DNA of 64,000 nt from Scolanthus callimorphus (GCA_033964015.1 CM066921.1:27633355-27697354), one strand, 5' to 3'. Shown: positions 41,822-53,583, numbered from the stretch's first letter. The notes: generated by a model from the letters alone, not told the origin. Numbers and translations are program-made.

Positions 41822-42132
41822 CATAAACAATATAAAACCCAACTTAATCGTGAAAATAACGCTTCTCTTGCAAAGCACAACACAGATAGCTAAAATAAAC
41901 GAACATCTCATTGTTGTGAACATTTATTTGGTCTCAGACGTACCTTAAAAGGCATAAAATGCAGTAAAACCCGACATTACAAAAGCCGAGATATTTCGCC
42001 GGGCGATATCAGAAGATCTCATGGATGAGTGCTATTTCCTGTCTACATCCCCCATCGCAAAATGTGTCGTCGTGATTGTGAGGCTCAACAGCCGTCCAGC
42101 CGGTTGAAGCGACCTCGAATAAAATCGTGTTA

Positions 42133-43168
42133 GGGGTGGACCATTAGAAAGTGGGGGAGGGGGGGTGGCAATATTTTTGCGTATGAATTTTTTTTCCGGT
42201 GATCAAGTTGTGCAAGAATTTTTTTTCGGACTCGAAGGCCATGTACGAATTTTTTTTCGGCACACACACACACACAACATATCTTGTAGTCATAACACGT
42301 TACATACATATATACCGAAACTTGTCAGAGTGAGAAGATAGACAGCTGGACAGTGGATATATACCGTGGCGTTCCGTTCCCACAGGCCACCCAAATCCTA
42401 TTGCTGTATGTATATGCATCAACCCAATTTTCTTATACCATATTGATATTGGTTCAGAAATGGAGTAAGAAAATCCTGTTCCTCTATGTATATGTACAAC
42501 AAATTTTCTTATGCTATATTTATATAGGGTATCGCATTTTTCTATCGTTGCGCGCTAAGCGCGCCCGATTTTTGATACACGCCTTTTAACAAGCCTCAGA
42601 GGAAGGATAGATCAACATTCCGTTTTTATGTATATAGTCAACAAAGCCTGTAGGTTTTATTGTTTATGCGCGCAACTGCGCGCCGCAAATGACGAATTTA
42701 TTATTATTCATTTGCGTGAAGCAGTCCAAATGACGAATTGCTATACTTGTAATGTCAAAGTCACGCTTACCTAAGTGTTCTTTTATCCTACCTAAGTGTT
42801 CTATCATTGCAGGGCATTTTTGGGAGAGTTTGTTTTCATTGGCAAGACACTTGTTCTTGTAAGGCAATGTTTTTGTTGCGTGAGTTCTAAGAAATTATAC
42901 TAGTTCTATTTGTTATGCGCGCGAAGCGCGCCGAAATTTTTGGTCTCTCCTTTCAGGACTTCAGGTTTCGCTACTTCATCCAGACTGCTTTCGTTTTTAA
43001 ATATGGAGCCTCAGACATCTTTTTAATGAGCCCAAGCCATGTCTTTGTAGGATTTTTATTTTCTAGCTTGAATCTCTGCAAGATTATTTTTTCGGAAGGA
43101 TTGGCCCTGCGCGAATTTTTTTTTGGCAATTGCCACCCCCCCTCCCCCAATTTCTAATGGTCCACCCC
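42133..43168. mobile_element. 1.04-kb element with GGGGTGGACCATTAGAAA ends and TTA duplication
   Basis: GGGGTGGACCATTAGAAAGT at 42,133 is mirrored by ATTTCTAATGGTCCACCCC at 43,168. TTA flanks both sides (42,130-32 and 43,169-71). Inside are GTACGAATTTTTTTTCGG repeats and GCGCGCTAAGCGCGCC words shared with the 15,810 and 22,682 elements, although the outer ends differ. Non-autonomous. Confidence 0.75.
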
Positions 43169-43548
43169 TTATGCAAATCGCGCCCGGCTGCAAATCTCAT
43201 TCTTCGTAGCGAATATGTTGCTGCTCCTAACGTCGCAATTAACTAGTTCCACAGCCCACAGGCTACCCAATACTGTACCACAGGAATGGATACCCAATCA
43301 AATGTCGAAATCACCGGTTTTAGCCTAGTTGAGATGTTATTTGTAGTCAAAGGAACTTGAAATAGCTATATAAAACAAAAAAAACCAAGTAATTTGCTTT
43401 AAATAAGCTAGAAATTGGCTTGTTTACCAAAAAAGTTGTCAGAAGATGCTCTTTGGCGAAAAAAGTGCTCTCTGATGAAAATAGTGCTCCCAAAGCCAAA
43501 TTGCACTAAAAAAGTGCCGAGCACAATCTGGAAAGGCCTAAACGTGGA

Positions 43549-44577
43549 ACGCTCGTTGTTCGTTGGAGAATCTTTGGCACACGGCCTTTTACATGTAGAT
43601 GAAAGAGATGAAATCTAAAGGCCTCATTTTATAAAGCCCATGGCCGTGCATTCGGATGGAAAGCACATCATAAAACCGCGTCAAAAAGAAAACAAAATAG
43701 ACAAACACCGTTTCCCTTATAAATAGAAAGAACTTGTTTCACAAGAACGAAGCCCTTTCACAAGAGTCCCTTCAAATCTTTGAACAATCGCGACCTGCGC
43801 CATCTTTTGGTTCCATGATTCTCAACAACAAGAAAAGAGAGCTTGTCGCCTGATTTCTATTGCTTTCTCAATGAAAACAGTCAATCCATGAGAGAGAAAG
43901 GTTACAGCACTTGTTTATCATGGAAGGGATACAGAACAATACACAATCCGATGTAGGCAAAAAACAATTTTTACTTGTAAAGAAAGTATTCAAACTTTGT
44001 AAAGAGATATATATTCAAATCAACAAGATGAGTGAAGCCGAGCAAATCGGCGGCCTTTATCTTTCTGCATCTAAATATCTCTAATTTCCATAATAGATTT
44101 ATTTAGCCGGTTCTTCGTCTGAAAAGGCCAAATACCGAAAGAATAAAGCATTTCATTTTACAAATATTTCTACAAACGACTGACGCACGTATACAGAATC
44201 ACCGAAAATCTGAGCGTGCGGTGGCGTATCATGACTTGTTCTATCTCGTGAATCGTCGCGTGTTTTGAGTCGGGACGCTTGATAGGTAGCCTGCGAATAC
44301 GCTCGCGTGTACCGGATGTTCGCAGGCTACGTGACAGGTTTCATGACACGGATGTAGTCGAGGCGCATGTGACATTGGACGCTCGATTTAAGTTCGTAAA
44401 TCTTCGACTGCACATGTATCGAAATTCAGCTTTGCAAATTGTTTCTCTTGGTTAATTTTCAAGAAAGATTCGATCATGTAGTTGGACTGCGCCCTAACTA
44501 TATCCCGCTGACAGAAACAAGAAGGGTAGCACCCCAAAGTCCCCAAGGGGCTTGCCCTACCCCATTTCGGATATACC
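43549..44577. other. No gene seen; right flank of the hAT insertion
   Basis: AT-rich, no supported ORF. CTCGTGAATCGTCGCGTGTTTTGAGTCG (44,232 on) and TTTCATGACACGGATG repeat the words of 40,080-40,190, so the hAT element sits within one member of this repeat family. A small hairpin GTAGCCTGCGAA..TTCGCAGGCTAC lies at 44,287-44,330. Confidence 0.4.
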
Positions 44578-44979
44578 GACGACCGGTTAGCGCAGTGGTA
44601 GAGCGCCGGGCTTATGTTCGGGAGGTTGGGAGTTCAAACCCTGGCCGGGCCAACACTCAGGGTCTTTTTCTAATAATTGAGGAGAAGGTGCTGCCTTTGC
44701 TCTAACATCTGCAAATGGTTAGACCTTCGCGTCTTCTCGGATAAGGACGTTAAACCGTAGGCCCCGTCTCTCACATACACTACACTAACCGGAACCAGAG
44801 GGACGTTAAAGAACCACTAGGACCGTCGGAAGTTGCCCAACCTCAGTGTCACAGAACTCACAATACTAACACACACTCATGTTTATAAAGCTGGTTCTTA
44901 TAGGATGAGTTATCCATTAATGTAAAGCGCTTTGAGCCGCGAGGATAAAGCGCTATATAAGCACATTATTATTATTATA
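44578..44979 (+). mobile_element. tRNA-derived SINE, full length, copy 1
   Basis: The tRNA-like head GACGACCGGTTAGCGCAGTG has an A box (TTAGCGCAGTGGTAGAGCG) and a B box (GGGAGTTCAAACCC). The body follows with GGACGTTAAAGAACCACTAG. The 3' end GTAAAGCGCTTTGAG..AAAGCGCTATATAAGC finishes in an ATT repeat. It is nearly identical to 62,899-63,308. Confidence 0.85.
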
Positions 44980-47900
44980 TAAAAAAATAAACATGAGTGA
45001 ATTTTGAATTTGCGAGTGTGTCGGATATTTCATAACAATTCGTAATATACATGCCGCAACGTTTGCAACCGCATGGCAGAAGATTAAGGTCGTAAGGTAT
45101 GGGAAAGGTGTCCGCTGCTGCCACACAGGATTGCTGTTAAAAGTTTCCGTGATTCCCCCTCCCCGATATGTAGTGAAAGACGTTTTACAGAAAGATTTCC
45201 CCAAAATCAAATGCGCGGGACTTTGACAAACGATGTGACCATGAATATTTTTGAAACGGGAAATTCGCTGTATCTGTAATCTCAGCCGGGACAAAAAAAA
45301 TCACAAATCAAGATTTTATCAGCTCAAAATCACGACTCTGTAGCATTTCAAAACCGCGACTTTCACGGGTCACGCCATGATTCTTGCACACGAATCACGA
45401 TGGCCATTTTCTCTGATCAAGAAAACGAAAAAGGTCGATCACGGCTCAAGAAAAACTACCCGGTACGCCGCTGCTTTATCGACAGACATCGACAGGGCAT
45501 TATGAATAAAACACCAATTGTAATGACTAACTAATCATGAGCTTTTGCCAACTATTATAGGGGGAATTATGAAGTCATAGCGAGTTTGTCGGATGTTCGC
45601 GTGGCGGTGGGCGTTTCCGCAAAGTCGAAGTCACAAATACAGCTAATTCAGTGAATATAAAACGTAGTTCGCTGACTTTCAAGCTAGAAACAAAATGCTT
45701 GTTTGCGTGCCTCGCACTTTAAAGGCCCGTTTACACGCGCAATTTTTGCTGCAATTTTTGTCGCGCGAGTCGCGGCGATTTTTCTCGCACGTACGCGTCA
45801 ACTCAAAATCACTAATGTAAACTAGTCGCAACTCGGCGCGATCTGCCGCGATTTTTGTCGCGGAGATTTCAAACATGTTCGAAACTCTTTCCAACTTCAT
45901 GCGATTTGAAGAAAAGAGAGCACAGAAATCGCACCGGATTTTCATCTCGTTTACACTAGAGAGTGTGGAATTGCAACTCCTCGCGAGAAAAAAGTTTTTG
46001 GATTGATCCGTTTTCGGTATCGTTTTCGGCGTTGTAGTGTGGACGATAGCCGTATCCGGAGCAAAAAGTATCCGTTTTCGTTTGAAAACGGAGTAGTATG
46101 GGCGGGGTTTTAGACGATACAACAGGGTTTCATGCCACTTTTGTTCTTTTGTTGTGACGACGACGATGACGTAGTGTGGTAAATAAAGGTCCAGACAACG
46201 CTAGGCTAATAGATTACACGTAAATAATTACATTAAAGACAGGGGCGGATCCAGAAACTTCAGAAAGGGTGACTAAAAGACATTGGAATTAAATGAGACA
46301 AAATTAAATTTTACCATAACAGTTGCTGTTCTCGTAATATGATTGGCTGATTTGCCATGGTAAATAAGAAAGAGTGCAGACAACGCTGATTGCATCAACA
46401 CGCGTGCGCGCTTCTAAACTAACGGAAGACAGTTCGAATGTGCGTATTTACCACTTTTTACGTCATCACTGTCGTCAAATTTGTTGCTGACACACTCGCC
46501 TGCGGCTCGTGAATCTACAACAGTTTGACGACGACGACGTAAAGCGTGGTAAATAAGAGTCCAGACAACGCCGAACCTCTTTCTATTTGTTGATTTTTTC
46601 ATTCATTAGCATATAAAAGTAAATGTATGAGGAGCTTAGGCGCGCTAAAAAATTAATGAAGCTACGGATTGAATCAGTAGTCGGCATTCCCTCAAAGGAA
46701 GCGTTGATTACTATAAGTGGTATAAGTGTCAGTCAGGATTAAGCTCAATTGCAAACGCTGAGACGTCCATGCTTCGCAGTTCCATGCATAAACAAATTAC
46801 TATTTCATTTTACGCGTACTTTTAAGCAGATGACGGAAAAGAAATGGCAAAGCCCGGGCGCCAAAGTGACAATCGTAGTTTGTAGGTTCGGGGCAACTGC
46901 CAAAGATGGGACATCTTTGCAGTTTTGTTACCTAAAGATGCAACATCTTGACAATAACTTGGCCCATACCCAATACCGTATGTCTCTTATGTCCGCTGGA
47001 AATGGCATATCTCTCATGTTATTATATAAGGTTCCAGACAACTGCCCAAAGATGAATCATCTTGACAGTCCGTTGCCGAAAGATGCAACATCTTGACAAC
47101 GCGAGGTCTTTTCCCTAATAAAAAGAACCAAATAAACCCGGCAAAATGGAATTACATTTTTGTCTGGTGCTCGTTTGGTAACAAATCGTTCGTCGTTCTT
47201 AGTGCATTGTACAAACTGGCCTGTAGCTTCAGTGCGGAAATCAATTCATTTTCTTGAACAAATTGTGCATGAAACCCGTATGAAAGCTATGAAAATCTAA
47301 AAATATAAGAAAGTACTGATCTTAACCGCCACAACGATCCGGAACAGCAATGCTATTTCAGAGCACGCTATAGACATATATACTTCACTGAAAGATTACG
47401 TAGAGAATGAGTTCTGCATCTAGCTCTGTTCAAATGCTCTACCAATTCAAATCCTAAATTCCGAGAATGATGAAGGTTTCTTCATTTGAGTATTATTATA
47501 CTGCGAAGTAAAATCAACTCTGTACATTTTGCGCGCGAAATTGACCGTTGCATGTTTCGCTCAATAAATCAGCGTTTGCAAAAGCCACATTAATAGTAGT
47601 AGAGAAAACAATTCCTGACCTTTATACAAATTGAAAGAGACAAAAAACCTTTCCCTTCGAATAACAGTGAGTGTGCCAGGTAAACGTGTCTTCCGTGCCT
47701 GGTATTTTTCGAAGTTTAGCAGCAAAATAGCGCGGTAATATAAACATAACAAAGCTGTGCTTAGTATACAACGTTAATACTTCTCTATACTGATCTCCCG
47801 GGGAAGTTCTACCACTGCTTGTGACACAGCAGGACTCACGATCAATTCGCTGTTTAGTAAATCGAAGAAAGCTGGCCATCCTTGCACAAGAATGGGTCAG

Positions 47901-48290
47901 AGCTCTTCCTATGCTTGTTCGAACTACTTTGTTCGAGCGTGCAAAGTACGTAGTTTCCGCTGTGACCTTTGAGGATGCTAATTGATGTTTACCATTTATG
48001 TGATATTGTAACGGACCGAGCACGGGTTACAGAGCCTTTGAAAGCCCTGTAATGGCGGCCGAAGCCGCTAAGCCACAACTTGCCACAAGAGCTGGGGGTG
48101 AAGATTGGTTTTATTGACGAGCCAGTCACATTTTACATGTCAGGGTGCACCATATAAGGGCAGCATGCCCAAATACGTCCGAAAACGCGGGAAACTACAG
48201 AAATGCCCAAAAGCAGCAGTCCCAGTTCGCTACAATATATAGAGGATATTACATGGCCGCGCGTAGATACGAATTTTATCTTCGAGTGTC
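44980..48290. other. No gene seen; worn repeats
   Basis: Includes TCACGA-rich debris (45,300-45,420) and a module with AAAGGCCCGTTTACACGCGC (45,723). Three GGTAAATAAG/AGGTCCAGACAACGC pieces occur at 46,172, 46,360 and 46,550. Two related blocks of AAAGATG..CATCTTGACA occur at 46,900-46,960 and 47,050-47,095. TATAGAGGATATTACATGGC at about 48,237 is repeated at 57,595. Open frames here are short and show no family pattern. Confidence 0.4.
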
Positions 48291-49024
48291 GGCGTGTCAG
48301 GAACATGATTCTTCCAGACACGTTATTGATTGCGTGTCATGGACGTACCTCGTCTCGTGATTTTTCTTGACACGAGAAGTCGGCGTGTCAGGAACATGAT
48401 TCTTCCAGACACGTTATTGATTGCGTGTCGAGGACGTACCTCGTCTCGTGATTTTTCTTGACACGAGAAGTCGGCGTGTCAGGAACATGATTCTTCCAGA
48501 CACGTTATTGATTGCGTGTCGAGGACGTACCTCGTCTCGTGATTTTTCTTGACACGAGAAGTCGGCGTGTCAGGAACATGATTCTTCCAGACACGTTATT
48601 GATTGCGTGTCATGGACGTACCTCGTCTCGTGATTTTTCTTGGCACGAGAAGTCGGCGTGTCAGGAACATGATTCTTACAGACACGTTATTGATTGCGTG
48701 TCATGGACGTTCCTTCTCTCGTGATTTTTCTTGGCACGAGAAGTCGGCGTGTCAGGAACATGATTCTTCCAGACACGTTATTGATTGCGTGTCATGGACG
48801 TACCTCGTCTCGTGATTTTCTTGACACGAGAAGTCGGCGACGTCAGGAACATGATTCTTCCAGACACGTTATTGATTGCGTGTCATGGACGTTCCTTCTC
48901 TCGTGATTTTTCTTGACACGAGACGTCGGCGTGTCAGGAACATGATTCTTCCAGACACGTTTTGGATTGCGTGTCATGGACGTGCCTCGTCTCGTGATTT
49001 TTCTTGACACGAGAAGTCGGAAGT
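48291..49024. repeat. 91-bp tandem array, about eight copies
   Basis: Copies starting GGCGTGTCAGGAACATGATT recur every 91 bp at 48,291, 48,382, 48,473, 48,564, 48,655, 48,746 and onward. Each holds CCAGACACGTTATTGATTGC, GTGTCATGGACGTACCTCG and TCTCGTGATTTTTCTTGACA. Differences are few point changes (CTT/CTC, CATGG/GAGG). The unit is itself rich in CGTGTC/GACACG half-palindromes. The 49,025-49,270 flank has diverged relatives. Confidence 0.9.
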
Positions 49025-49515
49025 TTCAGGATCATGATACTTCAGGACACGCCGCGTGGTTCGTGTCGGGTATCAATAAATTTAATGACACGTCACGTAG
49101 CGCGTATCTCGTACCATGATACTCCAATACACGTGTCGTGCCACATATACTGGGTAAGAAACGTCAAGACACGCCGCGTGTCTGGACACGTACAGGATTT
49201 TCCAGTATTTGCCGCGTATCAACGAAAATTTATGAATCAGGAAATGTCGTGATTTCCGTGTTTCACACAGTGATAACAGCAAAAGGCCTGGTTTCCATAT
49301 AGTCTAATCAGTCGACCGTGAAACAATGGAAATTGGAATTCTTTTGTTTCACGGTTGAATGATACGACAGATAAGACAGATAAGAAACCCGACTGAATGC
49401 TTTTCTAGACAGCGCTACAGTCTATAAAATTGCCTCGTTGAATAACAAACTAGAATGTAATTAAATAACAAACATCTGGCAAAATAGGGCCGTGGGACAC
49501 TTTTTCGAGCTGTTA

Positions 49516-50411
49516 ATGTATCAGTCAATTCCAGCGGTGACCATGCCCCCCCGGGCAACCCCCGTGGATTTTGGTCATTTCTAAAAATAAAACTGAAAAT
49601 TCCCCGCATCCGGGCTAGCAAAAATGCAAAATACCCCACGGCGGGGAAACACAAAAAGCGGAAAATGTCCCTCCCCCGGGACCAGAAAAAGACGAAGATT
49701 TCATCGACACTTCGTGTCACAACAAAAACTTCAACTCCATTTATACTGTCCGAGCATTTCTAATTCGTTTTTAAATGTACTTTAGTTTTCTCGTCTTTGA
49801 ACGAGTTCTCATTTCACTGAAAGTGAGACAAAATATAAATAAAGACGTGAAACTAAGGTATTAGTACAATATCGGTAGACATTCCTAGGCCATTCGCGGC
49901 TGCAAATTGTCCCCGGAATCTCTCAATGCGAAATTTACCTTTATTCTATTTGCAGAGCAACTATTTCGCAGTTATGTAATACTTGACTTTTTGCGAAATT
50001 CGACCTCTGTTTATAGTGTCAATTCATTTTATGTTTTTCCACTGAGACGAAATTGCGAAATCTGTTTCTTCTCTATAGAAGAAGTCAACTGCGAAATGTG
50101 GAAATGTGTCTTCCCCAAACGTGGTGCATACGGGCCATGCTCTGCATTATATTTTATGTGGCGTTGTTTTCTGTAACTGGGACATTGTAACTGCCAATCG
50201 ATAGTTATTATAACTGGTGTTGTAGTTCACAAAACCTGACGCGCTTGAGATAAGAAAACCAAATCCCCCCCCCCCCCCCACAATTCCCGACCCCGGGGCC
50301 ACCAAAATTTTCAAAATTCCCCACCCCAGGGAAGGTAGTGGTGTGCAAATGTACCACGGTGTCCCGGGGGGGGGGGGAGGGGATGGTCACCGCTGGAATT
50401 GACTGATACAT
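49516..50411. mobile_element. 0.9-kb element with ATGTATCAGTCAATTCCAGC ends
   Basis: ATGTATCAGTCAATTCCAGCG at 49,516 is mirrored by CGCTGGAATTGACTGATACAT ending at 50,411, about 30 bp each, with C- or G-rich tracts just inside. A single end of the same family is at 26,996. No coding capacity. Target duplication is uncertain. Confidence 0.7.
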
Positions 50412-50647
50412 AACATCTAAAACCAGTTTCTAGACATCCTAAGGATTCCAAAAAAGTATGTCTCGTTACTAGTTCCGGAGACATAAGATGAATGCAATTT
50501 CAAACGGTTCGTTTTGATAGTTTTGCATTTGAAACGGCGCGTTTGTATGCAATAAATCCGCGATAACCTCTCCTGTGCCAGTTCTTCTTTGTGTGGGTCA
50601 CGCAGCGCCCAGGACGCGATGCGTGACCGACACAAAGAATGAGCTGT

Positions 50648-50718
50648 GCGATACCCTTGAAAGCCTTGTGTTCAACTCTTGTTGAACAGACTAGCGATAC
50701 CCTTGAAAGCCTTGTGTT
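50648..50718. repeat. 25-bp direct repeat, 46 bp apart
   Basis: GCGATACCCTTGAAAGCCTT (and GTGTT) occurs at 50,648 and 50,694, upstream of a possible first exon. This could be a duplicated promoter or 5' UTR piece. Confidence 0.5.
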
Positions 50719-50772
50719 GCGACTCTTGATGCCTTTCTTTATTCGTTTCTATTTCTGACAAAGTAAAACAAA

Positions 50773-50976
50773 ATGTCCATCCAAAATGCCCACGAAGAGG
50801 AGCGCCGCCTGCTAAATGTTGCTCATCCTCAGTCAGAGGGGACTGCTGAAGGACAAAGTAGATCGCTATGGGAAGACTGCAATTTGAGAAAGGTTCTACG
50901 GTTCGTCGCCATGTCAGTGATATACTTTCTGACTTACGCTTGTTTGGCTTTTTTAGCAACTTTCTTCGCTCCAGAG
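50773..50976 (+). CDS. Possible first exon of a membrane protein gene
   Basis: ATG at 50,773 in an AAAATG context encodes MSIQNAHEEERRLLNVAHPQ, then an acidic/polar stretch and the hydrophobic helix RFVAMSVIYFLTYACLAFLA (about residues 43-62). Coding character ends at CCAGAG followed by GTAAGC, a good splice donor at 50,977. A cytoplasmic polar head followed by a first membrane helix resembles the start of a transporter of the major facilitator type, but this is only a guess. No second exon was found downstream before repeats begin at 51,203. Confidence 0.35.
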
Positions 50977-51202
50977 GTAAGCCCTGACTACAAGGACGTC
51001 AACTCTTTCAGTTTTGCCGGCAGTCTACAATATTTTTCGCTCCGTTGAAGACGATTTCTCCTGGAGAATTTCAGGAAATTTCGCCATTTGAAGGCAGTCT
51101 CAAGATGTTTGAAGTCCTGGGGTTGACGTCCTGTGACTGTGTTTTGCCTGTCGAAGTAAGCCAGCGGAAACGGAAAAGCCAAAGTCAAGTTGCGGAAAGT
51201 TT

Positions 51203-51455
51203 ACCAGGGTCCCAGGCTGAAGTTTCCATATTTTCGAACAAAGTTTGAAGTTGTATTTGGGTTATTTCAGGGGTAGTTCGTTTTGCCTCAGTGATCCTAG
51301 TCATGCTCTGTTTCTTGCTGAAACTTCTAGCAAGTGTTCAAAGAAACAGAGCAAGACGAGAGTCACTAAGGCAAAACGAACACCACTGAAATAACCAAAT
51401 ACGACTTCAAACTCGGTTCGCAAAAACGAAAACTTCACCCTGGGACCAATTCGTA
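51203..51455. mobile_element. Foldback MITE of about 250 bp
   Basis: ACCAGGGTCCCAGGCTGAAG and the mirrored CTTCACCCTGGGACCAA bound long arms (GTATTTGGGTTATTTCAG..AGTTCGTTTTGCCT and AGGCAAAACGAAC..CTGAAATAACCAAATAC). The short loop is near 51,325. Confidence 0.65.
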
Positions 51456-52095
51456 CCCTGGTCCCAGGGTGAATTAAATTCGACAAGAGTAACTTAATGA
51501 GAAAGGTTCTAACTGTTCTAGCATTCTAAATGTTTAGCACAAAGGTTGCAAACTCAAAACCTGCCCTCCAAGCCCTCCAATTTGAAAAGAGGTTCTAAGT
51601 TTATTGCGATGGGCCTTGTATGGCTTTGCTCCTAAATTGTTGCACTCTCTCGTAGTAACTCCTGACTGTTATCTGACGAATACTACGATTTTCATAATTC
51701 TGTGAACGCTGACTTTACATTTCCGAGCGCCAAACTGCGGTTTGGTTTCCGTCAATCAAACCTTTTAAGACAGCCGCATGGACTTGTTTCTTTGGTATTT
51801 TATGGTGAAAATTTTATTTTGAAGCCCAGATAGTCATACCCTTGATACAAGAGTCTTCAAGCTTTATTCCTTTACAAAACGCATAAGTTATACGGCAAAA
51901 AGTCCGCGTTTTCCAGTAGTTTTGAAGGTGGCAAAATGTCCGTAAAATTCCAAATATTCTTGGATAATCTTCACGTTTTGCCATCTCTGGAAAATATGAC
52001 ATTTTCCGTGGAGTTTTCCTTGCATTTTACGCGTCGTTAAATTCGATGTCATCCCTTACGTATTATGTCGGGTAAATCTTAGATATTCCTAGCGT
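51456..52095. other. No gene seen; lead-in to the 152-bp array
   Basis: ATACCCTTGATACAAGAGTC..AAGCTTTATTCCTTTACAAAACGCATAAG at 51,837 resembles one arm of the 53,483 MITE. CCGCGTTTTCCAG and TTTTCCGTGGAGTTTTCCTT words lead into the array. Confidence 0.4.
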
Positions 52096-52746
52096 TTCTT
52101 TCGCATTTTCTAGAACACGAATATTCGAAGTGTACCGTCGAGTTTTCCCGGCGTTTGCTTGGAAAGATTACGCGCGTAGTCTAAACATTTTCCTGGTCAG
52201 AAAACGCAGGGAAAATTAACCCCGTATAGTAACCCCCTTTGTCGTGTTTTCCTCGCATTTTCTCGAACAGGAATATTCGAAGTATTCCGTCGTGTATTCC
52301 TGGCGTGAACTTGGAAAGATTACGCGAATAGTCTAAACATTTTCCTGGTCAGAAAACGCAAGGAAAATTAACCCCGAATAATAACCCCCTTTGGTCGCGT
52401 TTTCCTCGCATTTTCTCAACAGGAATATTCGAAGTGTTCCGTCGTGTTTTCCCGGCGTGAACTTGGAAAGATTACGCGAATAGACTAAACATTTTCCTGG
52501 TCAGAAAACGCAAGGAAAATTAACCCCGTATAATAACCCCCTTTGGTCGCGTTTTCCTCGCATTTTCTCAACAGGAATATTCGAAGTGTTCCGTCGTGTT
52601 TTCCCCGGCGTGAACTTGGAAAGATTACGTGAGTATTCTAAACATTTTCCTGGTCAGAAAACGCAAGGAAAATTAACCCCGTATAATAACCCCTTTGGTC
52701 GCGTTTTCCTCGCATTTTCTTGAACATGAATATTCGAAGTGTTCTG
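52096..52746. repeat. 152-bp tandem array, about four copies
   Basis: The phrase TCCTGGTCAGAAAACGCA recurs at 52,191, 52,343, 52,495 and 52,648 (152-153 bp steps), together with GGAATATTCGAAGTGTTCCG and CTTGGAAAGATTACGCG. Copies 2-4 are most alike. Related GAAAACGCGAATTATCCGG units are at 58,630-58,730. Confidence 0.85.
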
Positions 52747-53482
52747 CTGACAGGAAGTGACGGACGTGATGTTAGTTGGTTCCACGCTACTTCAAGGTCT
52801 CATGACCCCGGAAGTTGTTATTAGCGAATCACAGTTCATGTAAGAAAACATAACACTAGTACTGCCGGGTTTGGACCAATCACAAGCGGTGTTTCATCGA
52901 CCTGCATTGATTTTCATTGGACCAAACAGTTTTGGCTCTCTTTTCAAATCGTGCTGCTTGCCATAATAATACACCGTTATAAGTAGTCTCAAAAATAACA
53001 CTATACTCCCTTCCGTCTAAGCTTTCAATATAATGGCGTACAACAACCCCGCTAATTTCGGGTTGACATTTACAAAGCTAAAGGAGATCACAGACGCTGC
53101 AAAGATCTAATAGAAATATTAGTCAAATGACGGTGAGAAACAAAAGGGTTCTTGAAGATAGCTAGAACTGAAGCGGTCGGACTGTCCACTGGGAATCATC
53201 AGACTAACGAGTTATTAAGAGGCTCGTAGTCATAGCCATGGAAGTCAGGATCAAAAAGACTTTGAAGGCGGCTAAGTTAACCGCCGAGTGGTGAACCGCT
53301 CTTGGAAAGAATACAAGCTATCAAGCAATAACGAACTCACGCAAGGTTAGCGTCCTTCAAGCGCAAATCGATGGAAGGTCCGCAGATAATACCAGATTGA
53401 TCGGTTAGTATGAACATTCTTAACATACTAAAACGTTTGTGCCAGTTTGATTTAATGGAAAAGCTATTAATTTTATCATATT
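52747..53482. other. No supported gene
   Basis: A short frame ATG at 53,034 (MAYNNPANFGLTFTKLKEIT) ends after 23 codons at TAA-like stops. It could be an exon start but lacks a donor where coding stops. The rest shows no repeats or genes I recognise. Confidence 0.3.
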
Positions 53483-53583
53483 GATACCCTGGGTACCAGA
53501 GTCTACAAGCTTCACTCGTTTACAAAACGCATAAGCGTGTCAGTAAATGAGTGAAGCTTCGAGCCTCTGGTAGCCAGGGTATC
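53483..53583. mobile_element. 101-bp hairpin MITE (GATACCCTGGGTACCAGAG)
   Basis: GATACCCTGGGTACCAGAGTC and its mirror CTCTGGTAGCCAGGGTATC enclose AAGCTTCACTCGTTTAC/GTAAATGAGTGAAGCTT. One arm resembles 51,837 on. Confidence 0.75.

Larger units (their letters stand above)
40199..43540. mobile_element. hAT-like element, 3.34 kb, with 8-bp target duplication
   Basis: The left end TAGGCCTTTCTAGATTGTGC is mirrored by GCACAATCTGGAAAGGCCTA at the right. AACGTGGA is duplicated at 40,191-40,198 and 43,541-43,548. An 8-bp duplication with short inverted ends is characteristic of hAT. Subterminal AGTGCTCCCAAAA / AAAAAAGTGCTC repeats lie inside both ends. No transposase is recognisable. The interior is largely two nested insertions (40,980-41,821 and 42,133-43,168). 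Confidence 0.8.

Noticed and set aside
44578..44653. Functional tRNA gene
   Set aside because: A and B boxes are present, but the flanking conserved body, repeated copies and poor cloverleaf ends show it is a SINE head. Same for 59,355, 62,899 and 18,693.
45679..46122. 147-codon minus-strand frame
   Set aside because: Covers worn repeats with GTTTACACGCGCAATTTTTGC-like words; composition is not protein-like.
47622..48023. 133-codon minus-strand frame
   Set aside because: No domain, no start context, AT-rich mixed sequence; below what I can support.
48512..48906. Three overlapping 70-codon frames with the same peptide
   Set aside because: The 91-bp unit is one more than a multiple of three, so the same peptide appears every copy in a shifted frame. 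It is repeat DNA, not genes.
48291..49024. Regularly spaced repeats resembling a CRISPR array
   Set aside because: The whole 91-bp unit is repeated with no unique spacers, and the setting is an animal genome.
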